This document shows positions 27,134-35,756 of a DNA stretch of 64,000 nt, piece by piece (the first letter of the stretch is position 1; each line of letters begins with the position of its first letter). A program made the position numbers and the translations under genes. This DNA is from Alphaproteobacteria bacterium (GTDB taxonomy: Bacteria > Pseudomonadota > Alphaproteobacteria > Rhodospirillales > Rhodospirillaceae). The notes beneath the pieces were generated by a model, which was given only the letters and a program-made list of their open reading frames with translations, did no database searches and was not told the origin of the DNA. The DNA is taken from the NCBI GenBank assembly GCA_030835385.1, contig JAURPI010000019.1, positions 1 through 64,000 of the forward strand, written 5' to 3'.

Positions 27134-27730
27134 TCAGAATTTGGACCAATCGCGGCTGACAAGGTCTTCGTCAATCAGGGTACGCCGGGTATTCCGGCCG
27201 TCTTTCAGGAACTGGGTTATTCGCGTGCGGTGCTGACCATCGTCTGAAATGTTAATCAGTTCATAGACATACTGCGCGGGATCGCTGGTATAGACCATGT
27301 AGAGAAAGACCGTGCGATGAAACGGATCCGTCAGGTCATCGAGCTGCCAGCCTTGGACCCGCTCGCTGCCGAAATGGATCTTGCCGTCGCGGTACTCGCC
27401 TTTGGTATCGATGACCTGCGTGGTGCCGTCGGCAAATTCGTACATATTGGTCTGATGATAAATATTCGGCCAGAATTCATCGGGTAAAAACCGTTTGATG
27501 ATTCGAGATTTAAACTCAGCAGCCACCTTGTTATCCGCATCCAAACGCATGAATGTACCGTCCCAGACACCCTCGTGACGGGCCAAGACCGGGAAACGGT
27601 CCCGAACCTGCTGGGTGGTTTTTGGCTCTTCGGCGGCAATCGCGGGCTGGCCCGACAGAGCCAGTCCCGGTGCGGAGACAGCCAGCATCCCTAGAGACCG
27701 GCGTGATATTGTTGATCCAATTTCTTTCAT
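27134..27730 (-). CDS. Tat-exported lipocalin/FABP-like protein, unknown
   Basis: A 198-residue protein with a twin-arginine signal (S-R-R-S-L-G-M-L, then an Ala-rich core to AIA). The mature part is beta-rich with a W-D-G-T-F start, R-F-x-P-D-E-F-W-P-N and many aromatic and polar strands. This pattern suggests a small beta-barrel of the DUF3598/lipocalin type. No ligand can be named. It is divergent from the tannase-like gene. Confidence 0.6.
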   Translation of the reverse strand: MKEIGSTISRRSLGMLAVSAPGLALSGQPAIAAEEPKTTQQVRDRFPVLARHEGVWDGTFMRLDADNKVAAEFKSRIIKRFLPDEFWPNIYHQTNMYEFADGTTQVIDTKGEYRDGKIHFGSERVQGWQLDDLTDPFHRTVFLYMVYTSDPAQYVYELINISDDGQHRTRITQFLKDGRNTRRTLIDEDLVSRDWSKF

Positions 27731-27857
27731 AGCTTTGCTCCCAAAAGACGATCATTACATGCGATTACTGGACTGCAAATCAGTTAGCACTTGTAGCACG
27801 CCGCCATAGAAACGATGATTAATTACCGCATCAAACCTTTGTAAAGGCCGCGAGACA

Positions 27858-29459
27858 ATGCCCACCCGTAAGACCCAAGTCTCTATCCAACAATGTTTGT
27901 GCTGGCCTAAGGTAATTTTTTTGAGCGTTTTTCTTGCGACGCTGATTATGAGTAGCCATTTTGTGTTCAGCGCAGAGGGCGATGCCTGTCGTGCCCTTGG
28001 AGGGCAATCATTCGTTCTTGAGGGCGACGTTCCCGCCGTTATCGGACGCGCTCAACCGGTTGAAGCTAGCAATACGCTTCCAGCCCATTGTGCGGTGGAA
28101 GGCTTTGCCGCACCGCAAGTAGGGTTCGAGGTTCGACTTCCGCTGGTTAATTGGAACGGCCGCTATCTCCAGCAAGGATGCCGTGGTATGTGCGGTCTCT
28201 TGAATCCGAAAGCGACCGATGATGCGCTTGCCCGGGGGTATGCGGTAGCGGGCTCAGATATGGGTCACAAAGCGTTTAGCAGCCAGTCAGGTATCTGGGC
28301 GGTCAATAATCCTCAAGGTAAGATCGACTTCGGTTACCGCGCAACCCATGTCACCGCTCTGGCTGCCGATACGCTGATATCAACTTTTTATGGTGTAACG
28401 GCAAAGACAAAATATTTTCGCGGCTGCGGTACTGGTGGACGCCAAGCGCTTGTTGAAGCGCAACGCTATCCGGATGATTTCGACGGCATCATTGTTAACG
28501 GCGGCGTGGTCTTCAATTTTACCCGGCTGAACTATCTAATGACGTGGAATATGCGCACCAATATAAATGCGACGGGCAAGCACATTCTTTCACGGGCGGA
28601 TGTCGAGAAGCTTCATCATGCCGTTCTTGGTGCTTGCGACGGATTAGACGGGCTCAACGACGGCATTCTCTCGGACCCAGAACACTGTGACTTCGATCCA
28701 ACAGAGCTGGCATGCAGTGGGTCAAAGGAGAAAAACTGTTTTTCACCTGAAAAGGTAGAGACGGCGCGGAAGATGTATGCAGGGCCATCGCGTGACAACG
28801 GCGAACAGATTTATCCGGGTATGATGCGGGGATCGGAGTTAACCTGGGCCAGTGCTTACTTCGGCGGCAAACCCGGCTACGCCAATTTTGTCGCTGAGAT
28901 GATGCGCTATTTCATTTTCCCGGCGGCACCTGGACCATCGTATGAAATTGCAGATTTTGATCTCAATAGATCACCCGCCTTTTTTGATGAGTCCGAAAAC
29001 CTAGTGTCGGCTGATTCCACCGATTACTCAGGGTTTCAGGCGCGTGGCGGAAAGATTCTCATGACCCATGGATGGAACGAAACGGCCATGCCAGGGTCTT
29101 ACCCAGCTCAATATTACCAGCGGTTGGCGCGAGAGGTGGGCAGCATCGAAGAAACACGCAAGTTCTTCCGCCTCTATATGATTCCCGGTGAAAAACGATG
29201 CCTGTTCGGACCGCCCGAAGGCCCGTATTTCGACCATCTTTCCATATTGGAACACTGGGTCGAAGGAGGTAAGGCGCCTGACATTTTGACGGGATACGCA
29301 CTAAAAGAAAAACCCCAATACCGGGATCAGGTCCATTATCCCCTCCAGGCGTCGCAAATAGAATATGAGCGTCCTTTTGCCCCCTATCCCGATACCTTGA
29401 TTTATGACAGCCAAGGTGACCCCGCTGATGTGTCAAGTTATCTTCGCAATGCGCACTGA
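27858..29459 (+). CDS. Tannase/feruloyl-esterase family protein lacking the catalytic triad
   Basis: A 533-residue protein with a signal anchor (about 18-38). The family frame is present: C-R-G-M-C-G, A-G-S-D-M-G-H, the calcium site C-D-G-L-D-G-L-N-D-G and paired cysteines. Family members are Ser-Asp-His esterases with C-S and H-C motifs bridged by a disulfide. Here the triad is gone: C190-G191 in place of C-S, N407-E408 in place of x-D, and R447-C448 in place of H-C. The flanking cysteines are kept. The protein probably does not hydrolyse esters by the usual mechanism; it may bind a ligand instead. Confidence 0.8.
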   Translation: MPTRKTQVSIQQCLCWPKVIFLSVFLATLIMSSHFVFSAEGDACRALGGQSFVLEGDVPAVIGRAQPVEASNTLPAHCAVEGFAAPQVGFEVRLPLVNWNGRYLQQGCRGMCGLLNPKATDDALARGYAVAGSDMGHKAFSSQSGIWAVNNPQGKIDFGYRATHVTALAADTLISTFYGVTAKTKYFRGCGTGGRQALVEAQRYPDDFDGIIVNGGVVFNFTRLNYLMTWNMRTNINATGKHILSRADVEKLHHAVLGACDGLDGLNDGILSDPEHCDFDPTELACSGSKEKNCFSPEKVETARKMYAGPSRDNGEQIYPGMMRGSELTWASAYFGGKPGYANFVAEMMRYFIFPAAPGPSYEIADFDLNRSPAFFDESENLVSADSTDYSGFQARGGKILMTHGWNETAMPGSYPAQYYQRLAREVGSIEETRKFFRLYMIPGEKRCLFGPPEGPYFDHLSILEHWVEGGKAPDILTGYALKEKPQYRDQVHYPLQASQIEYERPFAPYPDTLIYDSQGDPADVSSYLRNAH

Positions 29460-29475
29460 TGGGGAAGGCAAACGG

Positions 29476-30264
29476 CTAATTAAGTGATCGGGCCAACCGG
29501 AATCCCATTCCGAAGTATCGATCTCCAGCGCCGCTGCGATGACGTTGAGTCAATCTCACGTTAAAGGGCTTATTAATCCACGACCCGCCGCGATCAACCC
29601 GATAACAATGGCCCTCTTTCTCTACAGCGCTACCGTCGTTGGGTGCGTCTGCAAACGAATCCTTGTAACAGTCGGCGGTCCATTCCCAGACATTACCGTG
29701 AACGTCATAAAGGCCGAAGGCATTTGGCAGCTTCTGGCCAACTGGATGGGTGCTGTCTTCCGAATTGTCGAGATACCAGGCGTATTGACCAAGCTCTTCT
29801 ACATCATCGCCGAAGGTAAACTGCGCTTTGCTGCCCGCCCGCGCGGCGTATTCCCATTCCGCCTCCGTAGGCAAGCGGTATGTCTGTCCCGTCATGGCAT
29901 TGAGTTTTTCGATAAACCCATGAATGTCTTTCCAAGAGACAGTCTCGACCGGTAAGTCATCGCCAATAAACTCGCTGGGCCGTTCCCCCGTGACCTCAAA
30001 CCACTGGGCTTGGGTGACTTCGTATTTACCCATGGCAAAAGAGTTAATGGTTACCCTGCGTTGAGGCAATTCATTGGGGACAGGCGTGAACAAGGGACTC
30101 GCGTCAAGATCTGCGCCCATAATGAAGGAACCGGCCGGTATCACCACCAACTCAGGACAAATCGCACAGTCTTTTATCACCATGACGGGTGAGTATGTAC
30201 ACGCAGACAGGCTAAGCAGGGCTGCCAACGCCCATACGAACCGAACTCTTGTTCCGATAGCCAT
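29476..30264 (-). CDS. FGE-sulfatase (SUMF1)-domain lipoprotein, copy A
   Basis: A 262-residue protein with a lipobox (L-S-L-S-A-C, Cys22). The SUMF1/FGE domain covers the rest: V-V-I-P-A-G-S-F-x-M-G, K-Y-E-V-T-Q-A-Q-W, Y-R-L-P-T-E-A-E-W-E-Y-A, D-V-H-G-N-V-W-E-W, R-G-G-S-W and G-F-R-L-A-R. True formylglycine-generating enzymes have two catalytic cysteines after the G-G-S-W block; they are absent here (G-G-S-W-I-N-K-P). So it is more likely a structural or binding relative. It faces copy B head-to-head. Confidence 0.82.
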   Translation of the reverse strand: MAIGTRVRFVWALAALLSLSACTYSPVMVIKDCAICPELVVIPAGSFIMGADLDASPLFTPVPNELPQRRVTINSFAMGKYEVTQAQWFEVTGERPSEFIGDDLPVETVSWKDIHGFIEKLNAMTGQTYRLPTEAEWEYAARAGSKAQFTFGDDVEELGQYAWYLDNSEDSTHPVGQKLPNAFGLYDVHGNVWEWTADCYKDSFADAPNDGSAVEKEGHCYRVDRGGSWINKPFNVRLTQRHRSGAGDRYFGMGFRLARSLN

Positions 30265-30408
30265 GCTTACTTTTTTCCTTCGTCGCGCTGGCCATTGGGT
30301 TAGCCCATATCCGGGATTTGCCCTTGGACCGCGTTAAGTATAGCGGGTTGGTTTGATGTTCGGTACCCTACAGTCCCACACCAGGCTTGTCTCAAGGATG
30401 CGATCACT

Positions 30409-31197
30409 ATGAGGGTAATTTGGGCGCTTTCGCTGGTTAGCCTGATAGGTTGTCTGCCAGTACTCGCACAAGCATCCGGGACAACCTTCAAGGATTGTTC
30501 GACCTGTCCAGAAATGGTGGTTGTTCCCGGCGGCACTTTCGTCATGGGTGCAAAGCCGATACCGAGCATCAATTTCATGCCCGCGCCCGATGAAATGCCG
30601 GAGCGGACCGTGAAGGTTCGTTCGTTTGCTCTTGGCAAATACGAGGTGACGCAGGAATTATGGACAGCCGTGATGGGGGAGAATAACAGCGACTACCAGG
30701 ACGGCACCACAAACCTTCCGGTTGAAACCGTATCCTGGAACGAGGCGCAGGAGTTTGTTCAGAAACTCAGCGTCCTTGCCAGGCGGCCCTACCGATTGCC
30801 TACGGAGGCGGAATGGGAATACGCCGCGCGCGCCGGCAGTGCTGCTTTGTTTTCCTTCGGTGACAATATCAAAGAGCTCGGCCGTTATGCCTGGTTTGGT
30901 GAAAACTCAGGTGGTCATATACATCCGGTTGGGCTCAAGCTGCCCAACGCGTTCGGGCTTCACGATATGCACGGCAATGTGTGGGAATGGGTCGAGGATT
31001 GTTATCAGTCAACTTATGACGGTGCCCCCACAGATGGCACCGCTGTTAAAGAGGACGGTCACTGTCAACGTAACAACCGGGGTGGGGCGTGGATTAACAG
31101 CGCGCTCAATCTGCGGTCCGATCATCGCCACCGCATGGGAGCCGGCAGCCGGGGTATTTTTATTGGTCTTCGTGTGGCGAGGACGATCCACGAGTAA
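30409..31197 (+). CDS. FGE-sulfatase (SUMF1)-domain protein, copy B
   Basis: A 262-residue paralogue of the gene at 29476, with the same length and the same block order: D-C-x-x-C-P-E-M-V-V-V-P-G-G, K-Y-E-V-T-Q-E-L-W, R-L-P-T-E-A-E-W-E-Y-A, M-H-G-N-V-W-E-W, R-G-G-A-W-I-N. The N terminus is a Sec signal (cleavage near AQA; a Cys at residue 15 is less like a lipobox). The two catalytic FGE cysteines are missing again. The pair arose by inverted duplication or assembled divergently. Confidence 0.82.
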   Translation: MRVIWALSLVSLIGCLPVLAQASGTTFKDCSTCPEMVVVPGGTFVMGAKPIPSINFMPAPDEMPERTVKVRSFALGKYEVTQELWTAVMGENNSDYQDGTTNLPVETVSWNEAQEFVQKLSVLARRPYRLPTEAEWEYAARAGSAALFSFGDNIKELGRYAWFGENSGGHIHPVGLKLPNAFGLHDMHGNVWEWVEDCYQSTYDGAPTDGTAVKEDGHCQRNNRGGAWINSALNLRSDHRHRMGAGSRGIFIGLRVARTIHE

Positions 31198-31252
31198 AGG
31201 GGCGAAACCGAGGGTCTATCCCAATGTCAACGCTGTAATCATTTAGGAATAG

Positions 31253-31399
31253 GGTAACACAGGTTCTCAGTTTAATCTCGACATCGCGTACAACGACGGT
31301 AAAGGTGTTCTGTCGAATTATGTCTTTTCACATGTATTGTTCAACCTTGCGAGTGCCCAAGGGTATGTGTTCGCGAAACAAAGCGTTTCTCGACTATGA
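31253..31399 (+). pseudogene. Remnant of a Sel1-like repeat protein
   Basis: An open frame between stops at 31250-31252 and 31397-31399 reads as one full Sel1 repeat plus part of a second: Q-F-N-L-x-I-A-Y-N-D-G-K-G-V-L-S-N-Y-V, then H-V-L-F-N-L-A-S-A-Q-G-Y-V-F-A-K-Q-S-V-S-R-L. No start codon with a ribosome site is near and the frame ends within the array. A shifted frame after 31390 (E-K-L-T-T-K) may be the rest of the third unit. Confidence 0.6.
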
Positions 31400-31485
31400 A
31401 AAGCTAACAACTAAAGCCCACGGGCCAATTGCGGGCACAGGGAACGAGGATTATAATATTGAGGGTGCTTAAAACCGCAGAAGAA

Positions 31486-31562
31486 TGGTAGCGGAGGAGA
31501 GATTTGAACTCCCGACACGAGGATTATGATTCCCCTGCTCTAACCAACTGAGCTACTCCGCC
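31486..31562 (-). tRNA. tRNA-Met (CAU), elongator type
   Basis: The minus strand folds as a full cloverleaf: acceptor GGCGGAG / CTCCGCT (one G-U), D-stem GCTC/GAGC, anticodon stem GGGGA/TCCTC with loop ATCATAA (CAT at 31526-31528), T-stem GGGAG/CTCTC with TTCAAAT, and discriminator A followed by encoded CCA (31486-31488). The body matches alphaproteobacterial elongator Met. tRNA-Ile2 (also CAU, read after lysidine) is the alternative. Confidence 0.93.
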
Positions 31563-31658
31563 CCAAGCCGAAAACGGCAGGTTTCTTAGCCTTCGCCTGC
31601 CCTATTGTCAAACAAAGGAAGCAGGACAAAAGCACACCCGGCCCATCGCCGCGTATTA

Positions 31659-32831
31659 TCAAGCCTTAGAAGCGAAAACCTTTTCATTTCTCTTGTTGTG
31701 AGGAAGGCTCGTATTTGCCCCTCCAGGCATTATCCAACCGCCGCCCAATACTTGCTCGCCGCTGTAAAATACGCATGCCTGCCCAGGCGATACGCCAAAG
31801 AGCGACTCTTCGAAAAACACTTTGGCTTGATTGGCGCGCGCGCCCTGGGAGATTAGAGCAGGTACTGGCTCATGTGTATTGCGGACACGGGCTTCTATTC
31901 GGGTCTCGCCATCTGGAATACAACCACCGCGTCCAAGCCAGTTGACATCACGGACATTAATTTCGTGCTTGGCCAAATTTGCCCTTGGGCCAACAACGAC
32001 GACCTTGTCCGTCGGTCGAATTTCGACAACATAGAGAGGCTCTGCTTCGCCACCGAGGCCAAGTCCACGGCGCTGCCCTACGGTGTAGTGCTCGATCCCC
32101 TCGTGCTCGCCCATATCATGGCCGTCAACATGAATGAAACGGCCCTTTTTCTTTTCCCCTGTGTGAAACTTCTCAACGATATTGGTGTAGCTCCCCGTCG
32201 GGACAAAACAAATGTCCTGGCTATCCGCTTTTTCTGCAATATCTAAATCAAATTTTTGGGCTAGAGACCTTGTCTCTGACTTGGACACCTCACCTAACGG
32301 AAACCTTAAGAATGAAAGCTGTTCCGACGTTGTCGCGAACAAAAAATATGACTGATCTTTACTTTGATCAACTGCTCGGTGAAGCGACACCTCACCATTT
32401 ACTTCTTCTCTTCGTATATAATGTCCCGTTGCCAGCGCCTCTGCACCAAAGTCTTTTGCCGCTGCAATCAGATCTCTAAATTTTACGGTCTGATTGCATA
32501 AAATACAGGGTATCGGTGTCTCCCCCCGCTGATAAGATTCTGCAAAGGGGATGATCACGTCTTTCTCGAACAGTTTCTCATAGTCGAGCACGTAGTGTGG
32601 AATACCAACCTTATTTGCCACTTTTTTTGCGTCATGAATATCTTGTCCGGCGCAGCACGTTTTACTCGTAGATGTCGCCGCGCCGTGGTCATAAAGCTGC
32701 ATCGTTAACCCAACGACGTCATACCCCCTGTCAGCCAACAAAGCTGCGCAGACAGAACTATCGACACCGCCCGACATAGCCACGGCAATGCGAGGTTTGG
32801 AGCCTTCCGGAGATTTTGGCGTAGTGCTCAT
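31659..32831 (-). CDS. mnmA: MnmA, tRNA-specific 2-thiouridylase
   Basis: About 390 residues from ATG 32831 (an upstream ATG at 32882 is in frame but unlikely). The PP-loop S-G-G-V-D-S-S-V, the catalytic C-I-L-C-N and second Cys C-F-V-P-T-G, plus V-G-Q-R-R-G-L-G-L-G, are typical. MnmA thiolates U34 of tRNA-Lys/Glu/Gln using sulfur relayed from a cysteine desulfurase. That enzyme is encoded just upstream, so the operon forms a sulfur relay. Confidence 0.95.
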   Translation of the reverse strand: MSTTPKSPEGSKPRIAVAMSGGVDSSVCAALLADRGYDVVGLTMQLYDHGAATSTSKTCCAGQDIHDAKKVANKVGIPHYVLDYEKLFEKDVIIPFAESYQRGETPIPCILCNQTVKFRDLIAAAKDFGAEALATGHYIRREEVNGEVSLHRAVDQSKDQSYFLFATTSEQLSFLRFPLGEVSKSETRSLAQKFDLDIAEKADSQDICFVPTGSYTNIVEKFHTGEKKKGRFIHVDGHDMGEHEGIEHYTVGQRRGLGLGGEAEPLYVVEIRPTDKVVVVGPRANLAKHEINVRDVNWLGRGGCIPDGETRIEARVRNTHEPVPALISQGARANQAKVFFEESLFGVSPGQACVFYSGEQVLGGGWIMPGGANTSLPHNKRNEKVFASKA

Positions 32832-32896
32832 AATGGACGGCTTATAGTTCCGAAGGGCCAGAACTGCAACGATACAGTACAAACCCTAATTACGGT

Positions 32897-33226
32897 CTAA
32901 TCGAGCATATTGTGCGTCTCTAGTGGAAGGTGGACTAGCAACCCGTCAAGGCTTTGATCTAGCCTGAGTTGGCAGCCCAACCTCGAAGTTCTCGTCAGAC
33001 CGTTGGTAAGGTCCAACATGTCCTGCTCTTCTTCACTGGGCTCGGGAAGCTGCCCATACCACTCAGATTCAACAATGACATGGCATGTAGAACAGGCCAT
33101 TGCCCCCTCGCAGGCCCCCTCAATATCTATATCGTTGGCGTGAGCGACATCCAAAACGGATTGACCGTCGTCAGCATCGAGTTCTGTTGCTTTCCCTGAT
33201 GGACTAACAAAGCAAATTTTCACCAC
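32897..33226 (-). CDS. [2Fe-2S] ferredoxin, adrenodoxin type
   Basis: About 109 residues from GTG 33226; an AAGGAG ribosome site lies 8 bases upstream, which decides this start over the longer frame to 33310. Cluster ligands are visible: C-E-G-A-M-A-C-S-T-C plus the later L-G-C. This vertebrate/plant-like ferredoxin group (Fdx) donates electrons in Fe-S assembly, and its place after the cysteine desulfurase fits that job. Confidence 0.9.
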   Translation of the reverse strand: MVKICFVSPSGKATELDADDGQSVLDVAHANDIDIEGACEGAMACSTCHVIVESEWYGQLPEPSEEEQDMLDLTNGLTRTSRLGCQLRLDQSLDGLLVHLPLETHNMLD

Positions 33227-33284
33227 AGAGGGGGCTCCTTCACAGCGGGATCTTGCCAGCCAGCACCATAGTTTTGTGATTTGC

Positions 33285-34388
33285 TCATAAAGTCGCCCAT
33301 ATCTCCACAAATTTTTCTAGTTCAGACCATGATGTTTCTCGACCAATGCTGATTCGAATTGCCGACCCAGCTATTTCCTCGGATACCCCCATCGCCAACA
33401 AGACATGACTGGGAGCAATTTTTCCGGACGAACACGCAGACCCAGCGCTCACCGCAAATCCTGCAAGATCAAGTTTAATAAGCTGCCTCTCGCTAGATGT
33501 TCCAAGAATAGCCACATTGGTCGTGTTCGCAATGCGCTCTCCCTCTCGACCAAAAATGATTGCATCTGACTTAGCCTCTAAAAGAGCAGCCTCCAACTGA
33601 TCACGAAGCTCAGACACTTTCCCAACATTACTAGTTTCTGCCGTTAGGCGGGCTGCAGCACCAAAGCCGACTATTCCTGGCGCATTCTCCGTTCCAGACC
33701 TGCGTTCTTTTTCCTGTCCACCACCAATCAATATTGGCTCTAGTTCAGAGTTAGAATTCATCACAATGCAGCCGATCCCTTGCGGACCACCAATTTTATG
33801 CGCTGAGAACGTCAGAAAATCAGCCCCAAGTGAGATAAAGTCTAAGTCAGATTTGCCTGGACCTTGGACACAATCGCACAGAACAAGCCCGCCACGCTCA
33901 TGCACCAGCGTAGACACATCTCGAATGGGCTGCAGGACACCGGTCTCATTGTTCGCCAACATAACGCACATCAAAAACGGTGCTTCTTGGCCTCTTAAAA
34001 TATTATGCAGTTGCTCCAGGTCGATCTGCCCTCTGTTGTCGACTGGTATATGGTGTTCAGGATTTACATGATCTCGAACAGATGGGTGCTCAATAGCAGA
34101 ACAAAAAATTTCGTGCACAGCACCACTGTTTATAAGCCCACGGATTACGGTCGTATTTGCTTCTGTGCCGCCGGAAGAGAAAACGATTGTTGATGCTGGA
34201 ACGCCTATAAGTTTACTCACGCTGTCCCTAGCGTCTTCAATGGCGCCCCTCACCGATCGCCCTTCCGTATGAATGGAAGACGCATTTCCTAAGTTGCCAA
34301 GTGCTTGTGATACGGCTTGCACCACATCCGGAAAAATCGGAGCAGTTGCGTTATAGTCTAGATATATTCTTTGATTATCGGTCGCCAT
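33285..34388 (-). CDS. Cysteine desulfurase (IscS/NifS-like)
   Basis: A 367-residue PLP enzyme. N-terminal Y-L-D-Y-N-A-T-A-P, the internal T-F-S-A-H-K-I-G-G-P-Q-G (PLP lysine) and the mobile-loop cysteine S-A-C-S-S-G-K are clear. It releases sulfur from cysteine as a protein persulfide. The neighbours (ferredoxin, MnmA, Rrf2) suggest sulfur supply for Fe-S clusters and tRNA thiolation. No IscU/IscA/HscAB genes are in the operon, unlike the classical isc cluster. Confidence 0.92.
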   Translation of the reverse strand: MATDNQRIYLDYNATAPIFPDVVQAVSQALGNLGNASSIHTEGRSVRGAIEDARDSVSKLIGVPASTIVFSSGGTEANTTVIRGLINSGAVHEIFCSAIEHPSVRDHVNPEHHIPVDNRGQIDLEQLHNILRGQEAPFLMCVMLANNETGVLQPIRDVSTLVHERGGLVLCDCVQGPGKSDLDFISLGADFLTFSAHKIGGPQGIGCIVMNSNSELEPILIGGGQEKERRSGTENAPGIVGFGAAARLTAETSNVGKVSELRDQLEAALLEAKSDAIIFGREGERIANTTNVAILGTSSERQLIKLDLAGFAVSAGSACSSGKIAPSHVLLAMGVSEEIAGSAIRISIGRETSWSELEKFVEIWATL

Positions 34389-34408
34389 TGCGACACGGTT
34401 ATAGCAAA

Positions 34409-34855
34409 TTATTCGGCCGCGTGTGACGTAGATTCATCGCTAGACTCTAACGGCTGGAAAGAGCCATCTAGAAGGTCTTGTAGTGTGACTTGCCTAAACA
34501 ATTCGAGAACCTGCAATCGCATAACAAGCCAAAACTGCTGAGTGGTCACCGAACTTGATAACTGGCCTTTGTCGTTAGGGTTCAGATTATCTGAAGTGAC
34601 TTCATCAACCGCGTCAATGATATCTCCTGTTGAAATACTGTCAGCTGGCTGTGCCAATAAGTAACCTCCACCAGGCCCCCTTACACTGAGAACAAGCCCA
34701 TTGCGGCGAAGAGCCGCAAATATTTGCTCGAGGTACGATAGGGAAATGGACTGTTTTTCAGCCAAAACGGCGAGAGAGATGGGTTCAGCTGGAACTCGGC
34801 GGGCCAAATTAACCATGCCATTTAAAGCCAGCTCTGCCTTAGTACTTGGTTTCAC
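34409..34855 (-). CDS. Rrf2-family regulator, cysteine-free
   Basis: A 148-residue winged-helix protein: the HTH is Y-L-E-Q-I-F-A-A-L-R-R-N-G-L-V and the wing S-V-R-G-P-G-G-G-Y-L-L-A. It starts the operon for cysteine desulfurase-ferredoxin-MnmA, the place of IscR. IscR binds [2Fe-2S] through three cysteines near residues 92-104; here no Cys occurs anywhere in the protein. It must sense something else or act constitutively. The gene is divergent from the hydrolase at 35081 across a 225-bp gap. Confidence 0.88.
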   Translation of the reverse strand: MKPSTKAELALNGMVNLARRVPAEPISLAVLAEKQSISLSYLEQIFAALRRNGLVLSVRGPGGGYLLAQPADSISTGDIIDAVDEVTSDNLNPNDKGQLSSSVTTQQFWLVMRLQVLELFRQVTLQDLLDGSFQPLESSDESTSHAAE

Positions 34856-35039
34856 GTTGCAGAATCCGTTGTCGTGTAAGAGTCAACTGTTTCTACGGTT
34901 CGTCTTATTCGTCGGATCAATGGATTTTATATTTTAATTCCAATTGTTTAGAGCTTCTGTCATATAATGTTTATATAACTCCTGAGAAATATCTGCTTGG
35001 CAATGGAGCCTTGATTCCCTAGATAGTCGCGATATTCCT

Positions 35040-35063
35040 AATAAAACCGCCTTTTCGGGCGGT
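35040..35063 (-). terminator. Leftward Rho-independent terminator-like hairpin
   Basis: On the minus strand ACCGCC and GGCGGT flank a 6-base loop and are followed by TTTATT. It lies 18 bp before the hydrolase start (+), while the nearest leftward gene upstream is anmK (ends 35757). Its T run points to stopping leftward transcription. It could also be a 5' UTR hairpin of the hydrolase mRNA. Confidence 0.5.
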
Positions 35064-35080
35064 AAATCAACGGACACAGC

Positions 35081-35740
35081 ATGCCTGAAATCATTATCAA
35101 CGGTCCCGAAGGCCGCCTTGAAGGTCGATACCATCACGCCGAGGACCCCAAGTCTCCGCTCGCCATTATTCTGCACCCCCATCCTCAACATGGTGGAACG
35201 ATGAATAATAAGATTGTCTACAATCTGTATTACATCTTTGTTCGGCGCGGATATTCAGTTCTACGATTCAATTTTCGTGGCGTTGGTCGTTCTCAGGGTG
35301 AATTTGACAACGGAATGGGCGAGCTCTCTGATGCGGCTGGCGCTCTCGATTGGATGCAATCGATTAAGCCAAATGCGAGTGCGTGCTGGGTCGCTGGGTT
35401 TTCATTTGGCGCTTGGATTGGCATGCAACTTCTTATGCGCCGTCCGGAGGTTGAAGGATTCATATCTATTGCCCCTCCAGCCAATATGTACGACTTCTCA
35501 TTCCTAGCACCCTGCCCTTCATCAGGTTTGATTGTACAAGGGACAAACGATGACGTAGTTCCTGAGCCATCAGTAGAAAAACTCTGCAACAAGCTAGCGC
35601 TTCAGAAAAATATTACTGTCGATTACAAGTTGATCAAAGGCGCAAATCATTTCTTTAAGGACCATATGGATCAGATGTCCAATTCGGTCGACGACTATTT
35701 AGACGCCAGAGATACTCTAAAGGCGCAAGGACACGGTTAA
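35081..35740 (+). CDS. Alpha/beta hydrolase (COG2945-like)
   Basis: A 219-residue protein with intact catalytic features: oxyanion region H-P-H-P-Q-H-G-G, the elbow G-F-S-F-G, an acid near G-T-N-D-D-V-V and catalytic His in K-G-A-N-H-F-F. N-F-R-G-V-G-R-S is the typical helix-loop of the family. It is widespread in proteobacteria, with esterase-like but undefined substrates. It converges with anmK (16-bp gap). Confidence 0.85.
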   Translation: MPEIIINGPEGRLEGRYHHAEDPKSPLAIILHPHPQHGGTMNNKIVYNLYYIFVRRGYSVLRFNFRGVGRSQGEFDNGMGELSDAAGALDWMQSIKPNASACWVAGFSFGAWIGMQLLMRRPEVEGFISIAPPANMYDFSFLAPCPSSGLIVQGTNDDVVPEPSVEKLCNKLALQKNITVDYKLIKGANHFFKDHMDQMSNSVDDYLDARDTLKAQGHG

Positions 35741-35756
35741 TTCTACACGCCCTTTG

